Assembly: GCA_019894655.1 (NCBI GenBank)
Contig: JAGXNZ010000331.1
Location: 1-8,680 of the forward strand
DNA length: 8,680 bases
DNA from: Promethearchaeota archaeon
GTDB taxonomy: Archaea; Asgardarchaeota; Lokiarchaeia; Sigynarchaeales; SOKP01
Reading direction: 5' to 3'
This document shows, piece after piece, positions 1 to 7,173 of the stretch. Under the pieces are notes generated by a model. That model saw only the letters and a list, made by a program, of their open reading frames with translations, was not told where the DNA came from and searched no databases. The number at the start of each line of letters is the position of its first letter. Position 1 is the first letter of the stretch. Made by a program: the position numbers and the translations under genes.

Positions 1-1
1 A

Positions 2-1204
2 GAAAATGTAGTTGGAATGGACCAATTTGCTCAATTTGCAAATCACAGAGTTTATCCCAAAGTAATTGATACAGATGATATGAAATTTCGTGTTAACATC
101 TATAGAGAGTGGTGGGATGGAGAACATGGTGATATAATTGTACAGAAAAATGTTGAAGACACTAGGCTTGGAGTATTCGATTATGTAACTTCAAAATTGG
201 ATGTAGAATCACTTGAGTTGAAATTTGGTCAAGGAGCAAAAGCAATCGGTGGGGAAGTAAGGTTATCGTCTTTAGAAAGAGCACAATTACTTCAAGAACG
301 AGGTTATTTAGTCTTTCCTGATCCCTCCGATCCAATGGTTGTAGATCAATGGAATGCTGGGTTAATACCTGACTTTGAAAGGCATAGCAGAGTGGGGTTG
401 TCCACGACTGAAGATGTTTTAGAAGAAATAGACCAAGTTCGCTCATCAGGAGCAAAAAATATATTTATTAAAACTGGAGCTTATCGTCCAGCGGCAACAG
501 CTTGGCTATTAAGGTTAGCAGTGGAAGGAAAGGTAGATGGAATAACCTTTGATGGTGCCGGAGGAGGAACAGGGATGAGTCCAGTGAGCATGATGAATGA
601 AGGCTCAATTCCAACAGTTTATCTAGAAGCTCTTGTAGTCGGATGTTTAGATATGATAAAGAAGAAGAACCCTAATGTTAATATTCCAACCGTAGCCATC
701 GCGGGTGGAATCGCAAACGAGACCCAGATATTCAAAGCCCTTGCCATGGGTGCCCCCTATGTGAAGTGTATAGCCATGGCAAGGGCCCCACTTACTGCTG
801 CTATGAAGTCTAAGTATATTGGTGAGATAATATCAAAAGAAGCTGTCACACCGGCGATGTTGAAGAATTTAGGGTTTCCTAGAGATAAAGATCCTCTAAG
901 TTTAAGCCTTAATGAAGCTTTCGTAGAATATGATAAATTACAGAGGATTTACAAAGGAAAGGAAATTCCTCCCTCTGCAGTGGGAGTTTATACATACTTT
1001 AAAAGTAAGCTTGGTATAGGTTTAAAACAATTATTAGCTGGGGTTAGAAAATTTAATTTAGACTTATTAGATCGCCATGATATCGCTTGTATTTCTCAGC
1101 GAGCTAAAGATGTATGCAATAAATGGAATTTACAGATTGAGTCTCAAGAATCTCTTGATTTTGAATTGGTAAAGAACGAGATATACTCGGGAAACTACGA
1201 ATAA
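2..1204 (+). CDS. FMN-binding glutamate synthase-like protein, 5' partial
   Basis: The reading frame is open from the first full codon at base 2 and ends at TAA 1202-1204, giving 400 residues. The ATG at 17 lies inside the conserved flow (ENVVGMDQF), so the true start is probably upstream of the window. The protein resembles the FMN-binding TIM-barrel domain of glutamate synthase (GltB domain 2). It has a KFGQGAK segment (residues 74-80, counted from base 2) matching the family K-x-x-Q-G-A-K element. A DGAGGGTGMSP glycine-rich loop (184-194) corresponds to the G-H-D-G-G-T-G-A-S-P region. IAGGI (233-237) followed by a K-A-x-x-x-G-A segment fits phosphate binding of FMN. The three-cysteine [3Fe-4S] motif that normally follows the barrel's last strand is absent: only C256 is present there, in VKCIAMARAP. 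No glutaminase or GXGXG domain is seen downstream. It may therefore be a divergent FMN oxidoreductase and not a true GOGAT. Cytosolic; the exact substrate is not known. Confidence 0.8.
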   Translation, partial: ENVVGMDQFAQFANHRVYPKVIDTDDMKFRVNIYREWWDGEHGDIIVQKNVEDTRLGVFDYVTSKLDVESLELKFGQGAKAIGGEVRLSSLERAQLLQERGYLVFPDPSDPMVVDQWNAGLIPDFERHSRVGLSTTEDVLEEIDQVRSSGAKNIFIKTGAYRPAATAWLLRLAVEGKVDGITFDGAGGGTGMSPVSMMNEGSIPTVYLEALVVGCLDMIKKKNPNVNIPTVAIAGGIANETQIFKALAMGAPYVKCIAMARAPLTAAMKSKYIGEIISKEAVTPAMLKNLGFPRDKDPLSLSLNEAFVEYDKLQRIYKGKEIPPSAVGVYTYFKSKLGIGLKQLLAGVRKFNLDLLDRHDIACISQRAKDVCNKWNLQIESQESLDFELVKNEIYSGNYE

Positions 1205-1230
1205 TCTTTTAAGAATTCTATAAAAATGCA

Positions 1231-1254
1231 TTATTTTTATTTTAATTTTTTTTA
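1231..1254 (+). terminator. T-rich transcription terminator
   Basis: A T-rich tract ending in a run of eight T (1246-1253) starts about 27 bases after the stop codon of the glutamate synthase-like gene. No GC-rich hairpin precedes it, which fits archaeal intrinsic termination at oligo-T tracts. The whole gap is AT-rich, so the call rests on position and the length of the T-run. Confidence 0.4.
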
Positions 1255-1322
1255 TATAAAATCAGGTATATATATCTAAATTTTATAAATATTTTTAATT
1301 CTGATAAAAAATCAACAATTAA

Positions 1323-1436
1323 GCAAAAGTTAAAGAATTACAAGAAGCCTATAAAGATTTTAAAAGAGAAGATACATAGAATCTGGCTTCAACTAGGAAA
1401 TTTCGTCAGATTCTTAATAAATTATTGCGTTTCTGA
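1323..1436 (+). pseudogene. Possible decayed coding remnant, family unknown
   Basis: In one frame the gap reads as 18 protein-like, lysine/glutamate-rich residues (AKVKELQEAYKDFKREDT), then TAG at 1377-1379, then 18 more (NLASTRKFRQILNKLLRF) and TGA at 1434-1436. Both halves look like amphipathic helices and share one frame, and the rest of the gap does not read this way. There is no start codon: TAA at 1320-1322 lies directly upstream. I do not recognise a family. It could be the remnant of a small helical protein, or chance in AT-rich DNA. Confidence 0.2.
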
Positions 1437-1460
1437 GAGAAAACTTTATTAGTATACGGA

Positions 1461-1476
1461 AGAAATCTTAATAAAC
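1461..1476 (+). promoter_or_regulatory. Candidate TATA box for the beta-helix/permease pair
   Basis: A purine-rich stretch (AGAAAT, a possible BRE) is followed by TTAATAAA at 1468-1475, centred about 27 bases before the ATG at 1499. That spacing would put the transcription start at or very near the start codon. This agrees with the lack of a clear Shine-Dalgarno site there and suggests a leaderless transcript. TATA-like strings are frequent in such AT-rich DNA, so support is weak. Confidence 0.3.
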
Positions 1477-1498
1477 GCTGAATTAAATATATGGAACC

Positions 1499-2686
1499 AT
1501 GAGAAAGATTATTTTCTTTTTATTCCTCTTTTTATTCGGGAACATTGAAATATTATTAGACAGAAATACTCCTATTCTGCTTGAAGAAGAGAATGATAAG
1601 TTCAAACTAGATTATAATTCTTCAGGGTTTTGGAATATTGATTATAATATACACATTGATAATAACTGGTCAGAAACTATTGCAAATTATGATTGGTGTT
1701 CAGGATCAGGTACATATGCAGATCCCTATCGCATTGTAAATTTAATATTATCTTCCTCGAAAACCAGTGTTATAGTTGAAAATACAGCTGCACACTTCAT
1801 GGTAATTAATTGCAGTATATTTAATTCCGATATCGGAGTTTTATTGAAAAATACAGTGCACAGTAGTGTAGTTTTAAGCAATATATATAATAATTCTCAA
1901 GGTATTCGTGCTTTAGACTGTAATTATGTATTGGTTGAGGAATGTAATATCACTGATAACCAAACTGGTATTAAATTTGTTAACACTGCAGATAGTAATA
2001 TAGGAAATAATAGATTTAATGATAACAACGTTGCTATAGACATTAAAAATGGTTTTGGGAATGTTATTCTGAGAAATGAATTCCGTAATAATGCTCATAG
2101 TATATTCGCTACTAATAGTAGTGAGAATTTTATTTCTGATAATTTCTTACTTAACAGTGATAAAGCGGGGATTTCATTTTCTAATGGAATGTCTAACTAT
2201 ATATTTTTAAATTTACTTGAAAATAATGAAAATGGCGTTGTTTTATTATATACAAGTAATAATATTATTGAGCAGAACAATATTAGTAAAAGTGTACAGA
2301 ATGGAATTTATCTCCATGAAAGTCGGGATAACAATCTTCATGAAAATATTATTAATAATAGTAAGTCGAGCGCTATATTATTTAAGAGAAGTTTAGCTAA
2401 TGAAGTTTATAGCAATCTTATTCTAAATAATTTCTATGGTATCTCTCTTATAGATGCTTCAAATGATAATCGCTTTCAAGATAATTTGTTGGATCAGAAT
2501 AGACTCCATTATAATATTGATAGTTCGTCACTTTTCAATTTTATTAACTCAGATAACCAACAAGATGGTGACATAATTTCTTTAATTCTATTATTTTTTG
2601 GACTCTTTGGTTTGTTAACGTTGATATATATCTCAAAAAAAGTATTTGATTATAAAAACATTAAAAATATACGAGGACAAAGGTAA
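1499..2686 (+). CDS. Membrane-anchored NosD-like parallel beta-helix surface protein
   Basis: This 395-residue protein is predicted to be exported and held at the outer face of the membrane. It has a short signal-like N-terminus (MRK, then a phenylalanine/leucine core to about residue 14). A G-S-G-T-Y-A-D-P-Y opening (69-77) precedes roughly 270 residues of short, asparagine-rich coils of the NosD/CASH right-handed beta-helix type, with repeated N-x-I/F and G-I/V-x-L patterns. One C-terminal membrane span (about 359-378) is followed by a basic tail (KK...KNIRGQR). About nine N-x-S/T sequons are visible, as expected for a glycosylated archaeal surface protein. Upstream TAA at 1484-1486 closes the frame, so ATG 1499 is the first available start; no good Shine-Dalgarno site precedes it. 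The next gene starts 4 bases after the stop and is probably co-translated. Beta-helix proteins of this class bind carbohydrates or act as periplasmic partners of ABC transporters (NosD). No obvious metal-binding His/Cys/Met cluster is seen, so copper handling is not supported. The fold is fairly sure; the function is unknown. Confidence 0.75.
   Translation: MRKIIFFLFLFLFGNIEILLDRNTPILLEEENDKFKLDYNSSGFWNIDYNIHIDNNWSETIANYDWCSGSGTYADPYRIVNLILSSSKTSVIVENTAAHFMVINCSIFNSDIGVLLKNTVHSSVVLSNIYNNSQGIRALDCNYVLVEECNITDNQTGIKFVNTADSNIGNNRFNDNNVAIDIKNGFGNVILRNEFRNNAHSIFATNSSENFISDNFLLNSDKAGISFSNGMSNYIFLNLLENNENGVVLLYTSNNIIEQNNISKSVQNGIYLHESRDNNLHENIINNSKSSAILFKRSLANEVYSNLILNNFYGISLIDASNDNRFQDNLLDQNRLHYNIDSSSLFNFINSDNQQDGDIISLILLFFGLFGLLTLIYISKKVFDYKNIKNIRGQR
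2673..2684 (+). promoter_or_regulatory. Ribosome binding site deciding the permease start
   Basis: GAGGA (2673-2677) and AGGT (2681-2684) lie 13 and 6 bases before ATG 2691; AGGT matches the core of the archaeal/bacterial anti-Shine-Dalgarno. It overlaps the TAA of the upstream beta-helix gene. This favours ATG 2691 over the in-frame ATG at 2646, which would overlap the upstream gene by 41 bases, and suggests translational coupling. Confidence 0.5.
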
Positions 2687-2690
2687 TCCC

Positions 2691-5201
2691 ATGAAAATAC
2701 TTTCATTAGCGAAAATAAACTCTTTGGAAATTTTAATCGAAGAACAATTACAGTATGTTGGCTCTTATCAATCAAGATTTTTTGAAAATTACAAGAAGAA
2801 CAAGGAAATCTTAAGAAAGAAAGAGTTGATGACAAAAATATTCAGTTCAGTAATGTTTATCATCTTACCAATTATTCCACTTCTAACTTACATTCAGGTA
2901 AATCAACAACTAACTAGTGAAACACTTTCAACAGATTTAATTGTTTTTACGGGAAGTCTACTTTTTGTAATTTATTTCTCGCTCCAATTTTTTAACTTTT
3001 TTCTCATAGGGATGTTCAATACTACAATGATTATATCGGGTAAAATATTCAAATGGTATGAGACACTACCACTGCCAAGAGAATCTTTAAGAAGAATGGT
3101 CTTTTTTACGATTTTTCGCAGCCTTGATCTACCCATTATTATATCTTTAATCGCTTTTCCTATTATCATACTAATTGGTACTCTAAACCTTACTTTGTTT
3201 TTTATCTGTTTTGGAATGAGTGTTTTAACCACTCTATTTGCATTTAGTTTATTAATTTTTTTTGGTGTGAGACTCAATCGGATATTAGATATAAACGATT
3301 TAGGTTCACGGAAGACTAATTTAGTTCGATTACTTCATATGTTTAGTTATATAATTATCATAATAGTTAGTGTTTATTCAATTCAACTCTCCTTCAGTTC
3401 ATTAGATTCAATTTTTACCTGGTTTGTGAGTATAGATAATCCCTCGATTGTTAATACAATACTATCTCTTATCCCCTTTCCATTCAATCCTAGTTACGTT
3501 ATTGCATTATTTATTTCTCCAGAACAAGTATCATTTGAATTATGGTTAAACAGCATGATTGGATTGGCGATATTTATTCTCTTAACATGGTTAGTATTTG
3601 GTAGGACTCTTAAAAGTTTAGAAAAAGTTTCATTTTCAAAATATTCAATTATTAAAAAGCAACAAGTCTCGAATGGTAATAAAAAAATAACACTTAAAGT
3701 AAGATCCCCTGTTCAAGCGTACATCAGAAAAGATTTCATTACAAGCTCACGAGATATTAAAACATTAATGTCTTTCATAATGCCAATAATCTTATCTTAT
3801 ATTTTCACGCTATCTTACAACTTAGCAGGATTAGGTGAAATTGCATTCCTACAGTCTACTGGAATTTATGATTGGTTGATAAATCTGGGCTTTCAGGTAA
3901 TTGTGGCCGGAATGATAGTCTTTAGTTTGTTAAATATAGAAGAATCTGGTGAGACAATTCTAGCATCCTTACCAATAATCCCTCGAGAACGAGCAAGAGC
4001 TAAATTACTAGTTATGATAATAATTCAGATGATTTCGGTGTTAACTCCTCCATTATTCTTACTTAATAATGGAAAATTTTTCTCTGTATTCTTAATTTCT
4101 TTATGGACACTACCTTTTGCATCTATTTTTCTACTTTCCTTTTTTCTATTAAGAGTTTATTATTTTGGTAAAATGAAAAATCATTATGTTCTGGAAGAAG
4201 TTTTACAGGAAAAGAAATCTACAAAATGGGCAATCATTTACTTTTCTAATATATTCATCTTTATCTGGATTTTCACGTTGGCCCTTTACATATACTACAG
4301 CATTGGTTTTTTAGAAATGGGGTTTTTTTTTGTTTTCGTTGTAATCCTTGGGTTTACTTTTATTATTTTGATATTTGACTCCATGTTTCCTAAAATCAAG
4401 ATTAAAAGAGGGGTAAATGGAGTATTATTCATCTCAAAGCTTCAAGTGAGAGAAAGTGGCACTTGGTTAACACATCATAAGTGGGAATCCTTTATAATAA
4501 TATTAGTTTTTTATTATATATTTGGAAATCTTGCAAATTATATAATCGGTTTAAATCCTCCATTATTGGAGCCATATTACAATTCTACTGCTGCTTTAAT
4601 ATTTCTATTGTCTTTTGGGGGCTATAATTTAGTCTATACATTCTTCTTCTTTCTGATAATACCAAAAGTTTTTGGGTTTCCCTTTGGTAAAAAAACTTTA
4701 TCACAATATTTTAACGATATTGGAGTTAGTTGGTTAAGAAAGTTTACGCAATATGTGATAAGAGCATTACTTGCGTTTATTGTTATTTATTCAATTAATA
4801 TAATTTTATATACATTGAATTACAGTCTTCCTTCATTTCCAATATTTATCCCCTATTATTTTTTCGACATTTTACTTATAATATCTAAAAATTTTTGGCA
4901 GGAAATAGCTCTCCGTGGTCTTATATTGACCAAACTATTAAAATCCAATAAAAAGAGAGCAGCAATTGTTTATAGTGGATTAATTTCTTCCATATTCAAT
5001 TTAATTCCTCTGGTTTTTATTTTCATATATTTACCAAATCTAATCTTTCTATTGATAATTCTATGGGCATATTTATTTGTTATTGGGTTAATATTATCTT
5101 ACCTCTTTGCCAAAACGAATACAATTATTCCAGGCTTAATATTAAATGTAGTTTTAGCGATAACCGGACAAAACTTCTTTCCTAGCGTCCTAATAATATA
5201 A
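2691..5201 (+). CDS. Large ABC-2-type exporter permease fused to a CPBP-like domain
   Basis: This is an 836-residue integral membrane protein with about 18 hydrophobic spans by eye. The start at 2691 is chosen because a Shine-Dalgarno site precedes it; an in-frame ATG at 2646 would add 15 residues overlapping the upstream gene. Residues 1 to about 310 form one ABC-2/exporter-like half, with a cytoplasmic amphipathic start and an ETLPLPRES motif (124-132) between spans. Residues 330 to about 500 form a second half, opening with a basic loop and carrying LASLPIIPRER (424-434), so the protein looks internally duplicated. From about residue 670 there is a CPBP (CAAX-protease/bacteriocin-processing) type region. 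A KKTLSQYFNDIGV lead-in precedes the catalytic segment FWQEIALRG. The canonical E-E-x-x-x-R appears as Q737-E738...R742. The F-x-x-x-H motif appears as F769...P773, and the H-x-x-x-N motif as G815...N819. Permease/CPBP fusions are known in bacteria, usually beside an ATPase gene; none lies in this window. Likely an exporter-like membrane protein of unknown substrate with an inactive CPBP domain. Co-expressed with the beta-helix gene. Confidence 0.7.
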   Translation: MKILSLAKINSLEILIEEQLQYVGSYQSRFFENYKKNKEILRKKELMTKIFSSVMFIILPIIPLLTYIQVNQQLTSETLSTDLIVFTGSLLFVIYFSLQFFNFFLIGMFNTTMIISGKIFKWYETLPLPRESLRRMVFFTIFRSLDLPIIISLIAFPIIILIGTLNLTLFFICFGMSVLTTLFAFSLLIFFGVRLNRILDINDLGSRKTNLVRLLHMFSYIIIIIVSVYSIQLSFSSLDSIFTWFVSIDNPSIVNTILSLIPFPFNPSYVIALFISPEQVSFELWLNSMIGLAIFILLTWLVFGRTLKSLEKVSFSKYSIIKKQQVSNGNKKITLKVRSPVQAYIRKDFITSSRDIKTLMSFIMPIILSYIFTLSYNLAGLGEIAFLQSTGIYDWLINLGFQVIVAGMIVFSLLNIEESGETILASLPIIPRERARAKLLVMIIIQMISVLTPPLFLLNNGKFFSVFLISLWTLPFASIFLLSFFLLRVYYFGKMKNHYVLEEVLQEKKSTKWAIIYFSNIFIFIWIFTLALYIYYSIGFLEMGFFFVFVVILGFTFIILIFDSMFPKIKIKRGVNGVLFISKLQVRESGTWLTHHKWESFIIILVFYYIFGNLANYIIGLNPPLLEPYYNSTAALIFLLSFGGYNLVYTFFFFLIIPKVFGFPFGKKTLSQYFNDIGVSWLRKFTQYVIRALLAFIVIYSINIILYTLNYSLPSFPIFIPYYFFDILLIISKNFWQEIALRGLILTKLLKSNKKRAAIVYSGLISSIFNLIPLVFIFIYLPNLIFLLIILWAYLFVIGLILSYLFAKTNTIIPGLILNVVLAITGQNFFPSVLII

Positions 5202-5245
5202 TTATTTTAAAATTTTTATTTATAAATTTATGGTGTATATACCAG

Positions 5246-5256
5246 ATTTTTTTTAT
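5246..5256 (+). terminator. T-run terminator of the permease gene
   Basis: Eight consecutive T (5247-5254) occur about 45 bases after the stop codon of the permease, in the short gap facing a convergent gene. No hairpin is evident, consistent with an archaeal oligo-T terminator. Confidence 0.4.
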
Positions 5257-5275
5257 AAAATAGTTCACTAAATAG

Positions 5276-5293
5276 AAAAAAATAACAAAAAAA
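5276..5293 (-). terminator. T-rich terminator of the oligoendopeptidase gene
   Basis: Read on the minus strand, two runs of seven T separated by GTTA follow directly after the TAA stop of the peptidase gene. The position immediately downstream of the gene and the doubled T-run make this the strongest terminator candidate in the window. Confidence 0.45.
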
Positions 5294-7084
5294 TTAATTC
5301 ATTGCTTTTTCAAATTCGTTAACGAATGCTTCGTATTGTTTTATCCCTAGCACCCAGAAATCTTGTTTTGTGATATCTAATCCAACTATCTCACCTAAAT
5401 CTTCTGGAGATAAACTACCACCTGCTGCCAGCAATTGTTTAAATTTAGGAACAAATTCTTTACCCTCTTTTTTATAAGTCTGATACAGCGCATATACAAA
5501 AAGTTGAGCGTAGACATATGGATAATTGTAGAATCGGAAATTCGGAAAAAAGTAATGCGGTTTCATTGTCCATTCCCAGTCCATCTCTTCGAACCATTCA
5601 ACGGAATCTCCGTAAATTTTATCTCTTCCGGCACACCAGTATTTTGAGATCGTTTTGCCATCTAAATTCTCGCTCTTTTCAATAGCGTTATACAAATCTT
5701 GTTCAAACCACACTCTTGCGCTTACTTGAAATGCTGCTTGTCCTGCGTCGTCTAAAACATGTGCCAAAATGGCTAATTTTTCTTCTTTAGATTTAGCCTT
5801 TTCGAGGAGAAGATCTGTCATTAATAATTCTCCAAAAGTGGATGCTGTTTCTGCCACTGTATAACCTGGATGAACATTAAAGTACGTTTGTTCTTCAACC
5901 GCTAGATAATCGTGTATTGCGTGACCAAGTTCATGCATTAATGTGAAGATTTCAGTTATTTCTCCAGTATAGGTCATGAGAATATAAGCAGATTTCCCTT
6001 TAAACCAAGAAGCGCAGTTTGCCCCATTTCTTTTTCCCTCTCGTGGACTTGCATCAATGTGATTACGATTAAACATATCACCCACAATTTTTGCGCTTTC
6101 TGAATCGAATTTTTCATATGCTTGAATTACCAATTCTTTTGCTTCATGCCAAGAATGTTTGGTATGTGGAACATTAGGCAGCGGAGCTCGAATATCAGCA
6201 CAATTCAACTTTGGAAGGTTCAGAACAATTGATTTAAGATCTAAATATCTACGATACACACCTACACCCTTTTCAATGGCTTTCATCAAATTATCGATGA
6301 TCACTTGCGTTGTGTCATTAAATAAGAAACTATCGTGCATTGGACTATCGTACTTGCGCCTTTTTGAATTATTGACCCAATCTCCACATATACTACGTAG
6401 TGCTAAAGAAAATACAGTTTCCTCTTTCCCTAGTAAGCCATAAATAGATTTGTTTGCTGATATTCGCGTTCCTCGATCTGGATGAGTAAGTAACGCATTA
6501 GCTTCCCCGTAAGATAATTCTTTATCATCTCCTTCGACATTCACTGTGATTTTTCTGGTATTCAACCACTTAGATTGCAAATTACTCCATGCTCTTACTC
6601 CATATTGATCTTTTTCAAGAATTAATTGCTCTTCTAGTTCCGAAAGATTATGGGGAAACTTTCTTTTAATATTTTCTAACATATGTTGATAGTTCGATAA
6701 ATTGGGATCATCTACTAAAGCTGGATTATCATTAACATACTTTGCTACGTCTAGTTCTAAAAAAGCTAGATCCTTCGATATTTTAGTCGTAAAGTCTTCT
6801 ACTTTGTTTTTCAAGGCTTCACTCTCAGGAATAGTCATTTTTGCACTATATAACCTATTCTGGTAGAGGTCGAGTTCGCTTAAATCGGCCTGAAATTTCT
6901 CTTGTCTCTTGAATAAATCTAATAAGTTTTGTGGAGTAAAGTTATCTAAGATAATCTTTCCTTTATAATCGTTTTTAATATTTTCTGTTTCTTTTGAGAG
7001 TCTATTCAATGCTTCAGCGATTTTTGGATCATCGTGACTAGCAAAAATTTCTGTTAAATCCCATGCAATTTCGTGTTCGGTCAT
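5294..7084 (-). CDS. pepF: Oligoendopeptidase F, M3B zinc metallopeptidase
   Basis: This 596-residue cytosolic zinc peptidase would cleave short oligopeptides, a late step in intracellular protein turnover or use of imported peptides. Length and order match the M3B oligoendopeptidase F family (about 600 residues). It starts with the typical W-D-L-T-E-I-F (9-15) and has a charged, helical N-terminal half. A YRRYLDLKSIVL...P-L segment leads into the catalytic domain. The zinc site is H384-E385-L386-G387-H388, with the third ligand probably E412 in AETAST. The C-terminal part contains PHYFFPNFRFYNYPYVYAQL and AAGGS, both typical of the family. The start at ATG 7084 directly precedes the conserved beginning. 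No Shine-Dalgarno site is apparent, so the mRNA may be leaderless. It lies 89 bases downstream of guaA on the same strand and converges on the permease gene. No signal peptide and no truncation are seen. The symbol is given by family; the exact peptide preference cannot be read from the sequence. Confidence 0.93.
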   Translation of the reverse strand: MTEHEIAWDLTEIFASHDDPKIAEALNRLSKETENIKNDYKGKIILDNFTPQNLLDLFKRQEKFQADLSELDLYQNRLYSAKMTIPESEALKNKVEDFTTKISKDLAFLELDVAKYVNDNPALVDDPNLSNYQHMLENIKRKFPHNLSELEEQLILEKDQYGVRAWSNLQSKWLNTRKITVNVEGDDKELSYGEANALLTHPDRGTRISANKSIYGLLGKEETVFSLALRSICGDWVNNSKRRKYDSPMHDSFLFNDTTQVIIDNLMKAIEKGVGVYRRYLDLKSIVLNLPKLNCADIRAPLPNVPHTKHSWHEAKELVIQAYEKFDSESAKIVGDMFNRNHIDASPREGKRNGANCASWFKGKSAYILMTYTGEITEIFTLMHELGHAIHDYLAVEEQTYFNVHPGYTVAETASTFGELLMTDLLLEKAKSKEEKLAILAHVLDDAGQAAFQVSARVWFEQDLYNAIEKSENLDGKTISKYWCAGRDKIYGDSVEWFEEMDWEWTMKPHYFFPNFRFYNYPYVYAQLFVYALYQTYKKEGKEFVPKFKQLLAAGGSLSPEDLGEIVGLDITKQDFWVLGIKQYEAFVNEFEKAMN

Positions 7085-7106
7085 AATAAAACAAAATGTA
7101 GGTCAT

Positions 7107-7122
7107 CTAATAAATAAAAATG
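7107..7122 (-). promoter_or_regulatory. T/A-rich element: peptidase TATA box or guaA terminator
   Basis: On the minus strand this reads as ACATTTTTATTTATTA, centred near 7113, about 29 bases before the peptidase start codon. That is the expected place for an archaeal TATA box driving a leaderless mRNA. The same T-rich string lies about 55 bases past the guaA stop and could instead end that transcript. The two readings are compatible, but neither is certain. Confidence 0.25.
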
Positions 7123-7173
7123 TTTTTTAATAAGAAAACGAATATTCACCGTTTTTTTAAGAAATGAATGAGG

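Noticed and set aside
162..455. Minus-strand open frame inside the FMN gene, and similar ones opposite the peptidase and guaA genes.
   Set aside because: They are opposite-strand shadows of strongly conserved proteins and show no recognisable motifs.
1306..1452. A second open stretch in another frame of the gap (KQKLKNYKKPIKIL...).
   Set aside because: It has no start codon or ribosome site, and its composition is what AAA/TTA-rich DNA gives by chance.
1205..1498. tRNA, small RNA or CRISPR-like repeats in the largest gap.
   Set aside because: No T-loop consensus, cloverleaf pairing or regularly spaced repeats could be seen; the sequence is plain AT-rich spacer apart from the items listed.
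1491..1502. Mini-ORF ATGGAACCATGA overlapping the start of the beta-helix gene.
   Set aside because: It encodes only three residues with no ribosome site, so a regulatory upstream ORF cannot be supported.
2646..2690. Longer start for the permease at ATG 2646.
   Set aside because: It would overlap the beta-helix gene by 41 bases with no ribosome site, while ATG 2691 has a well-spaced AGGT.
4323..4331. Run of nine T inside the permease gene as a frameshift or slippage site.
   Set aside because: The frame is intact on both sides and encodes a normal Phe-rich membrane span; no alternative product is evident.
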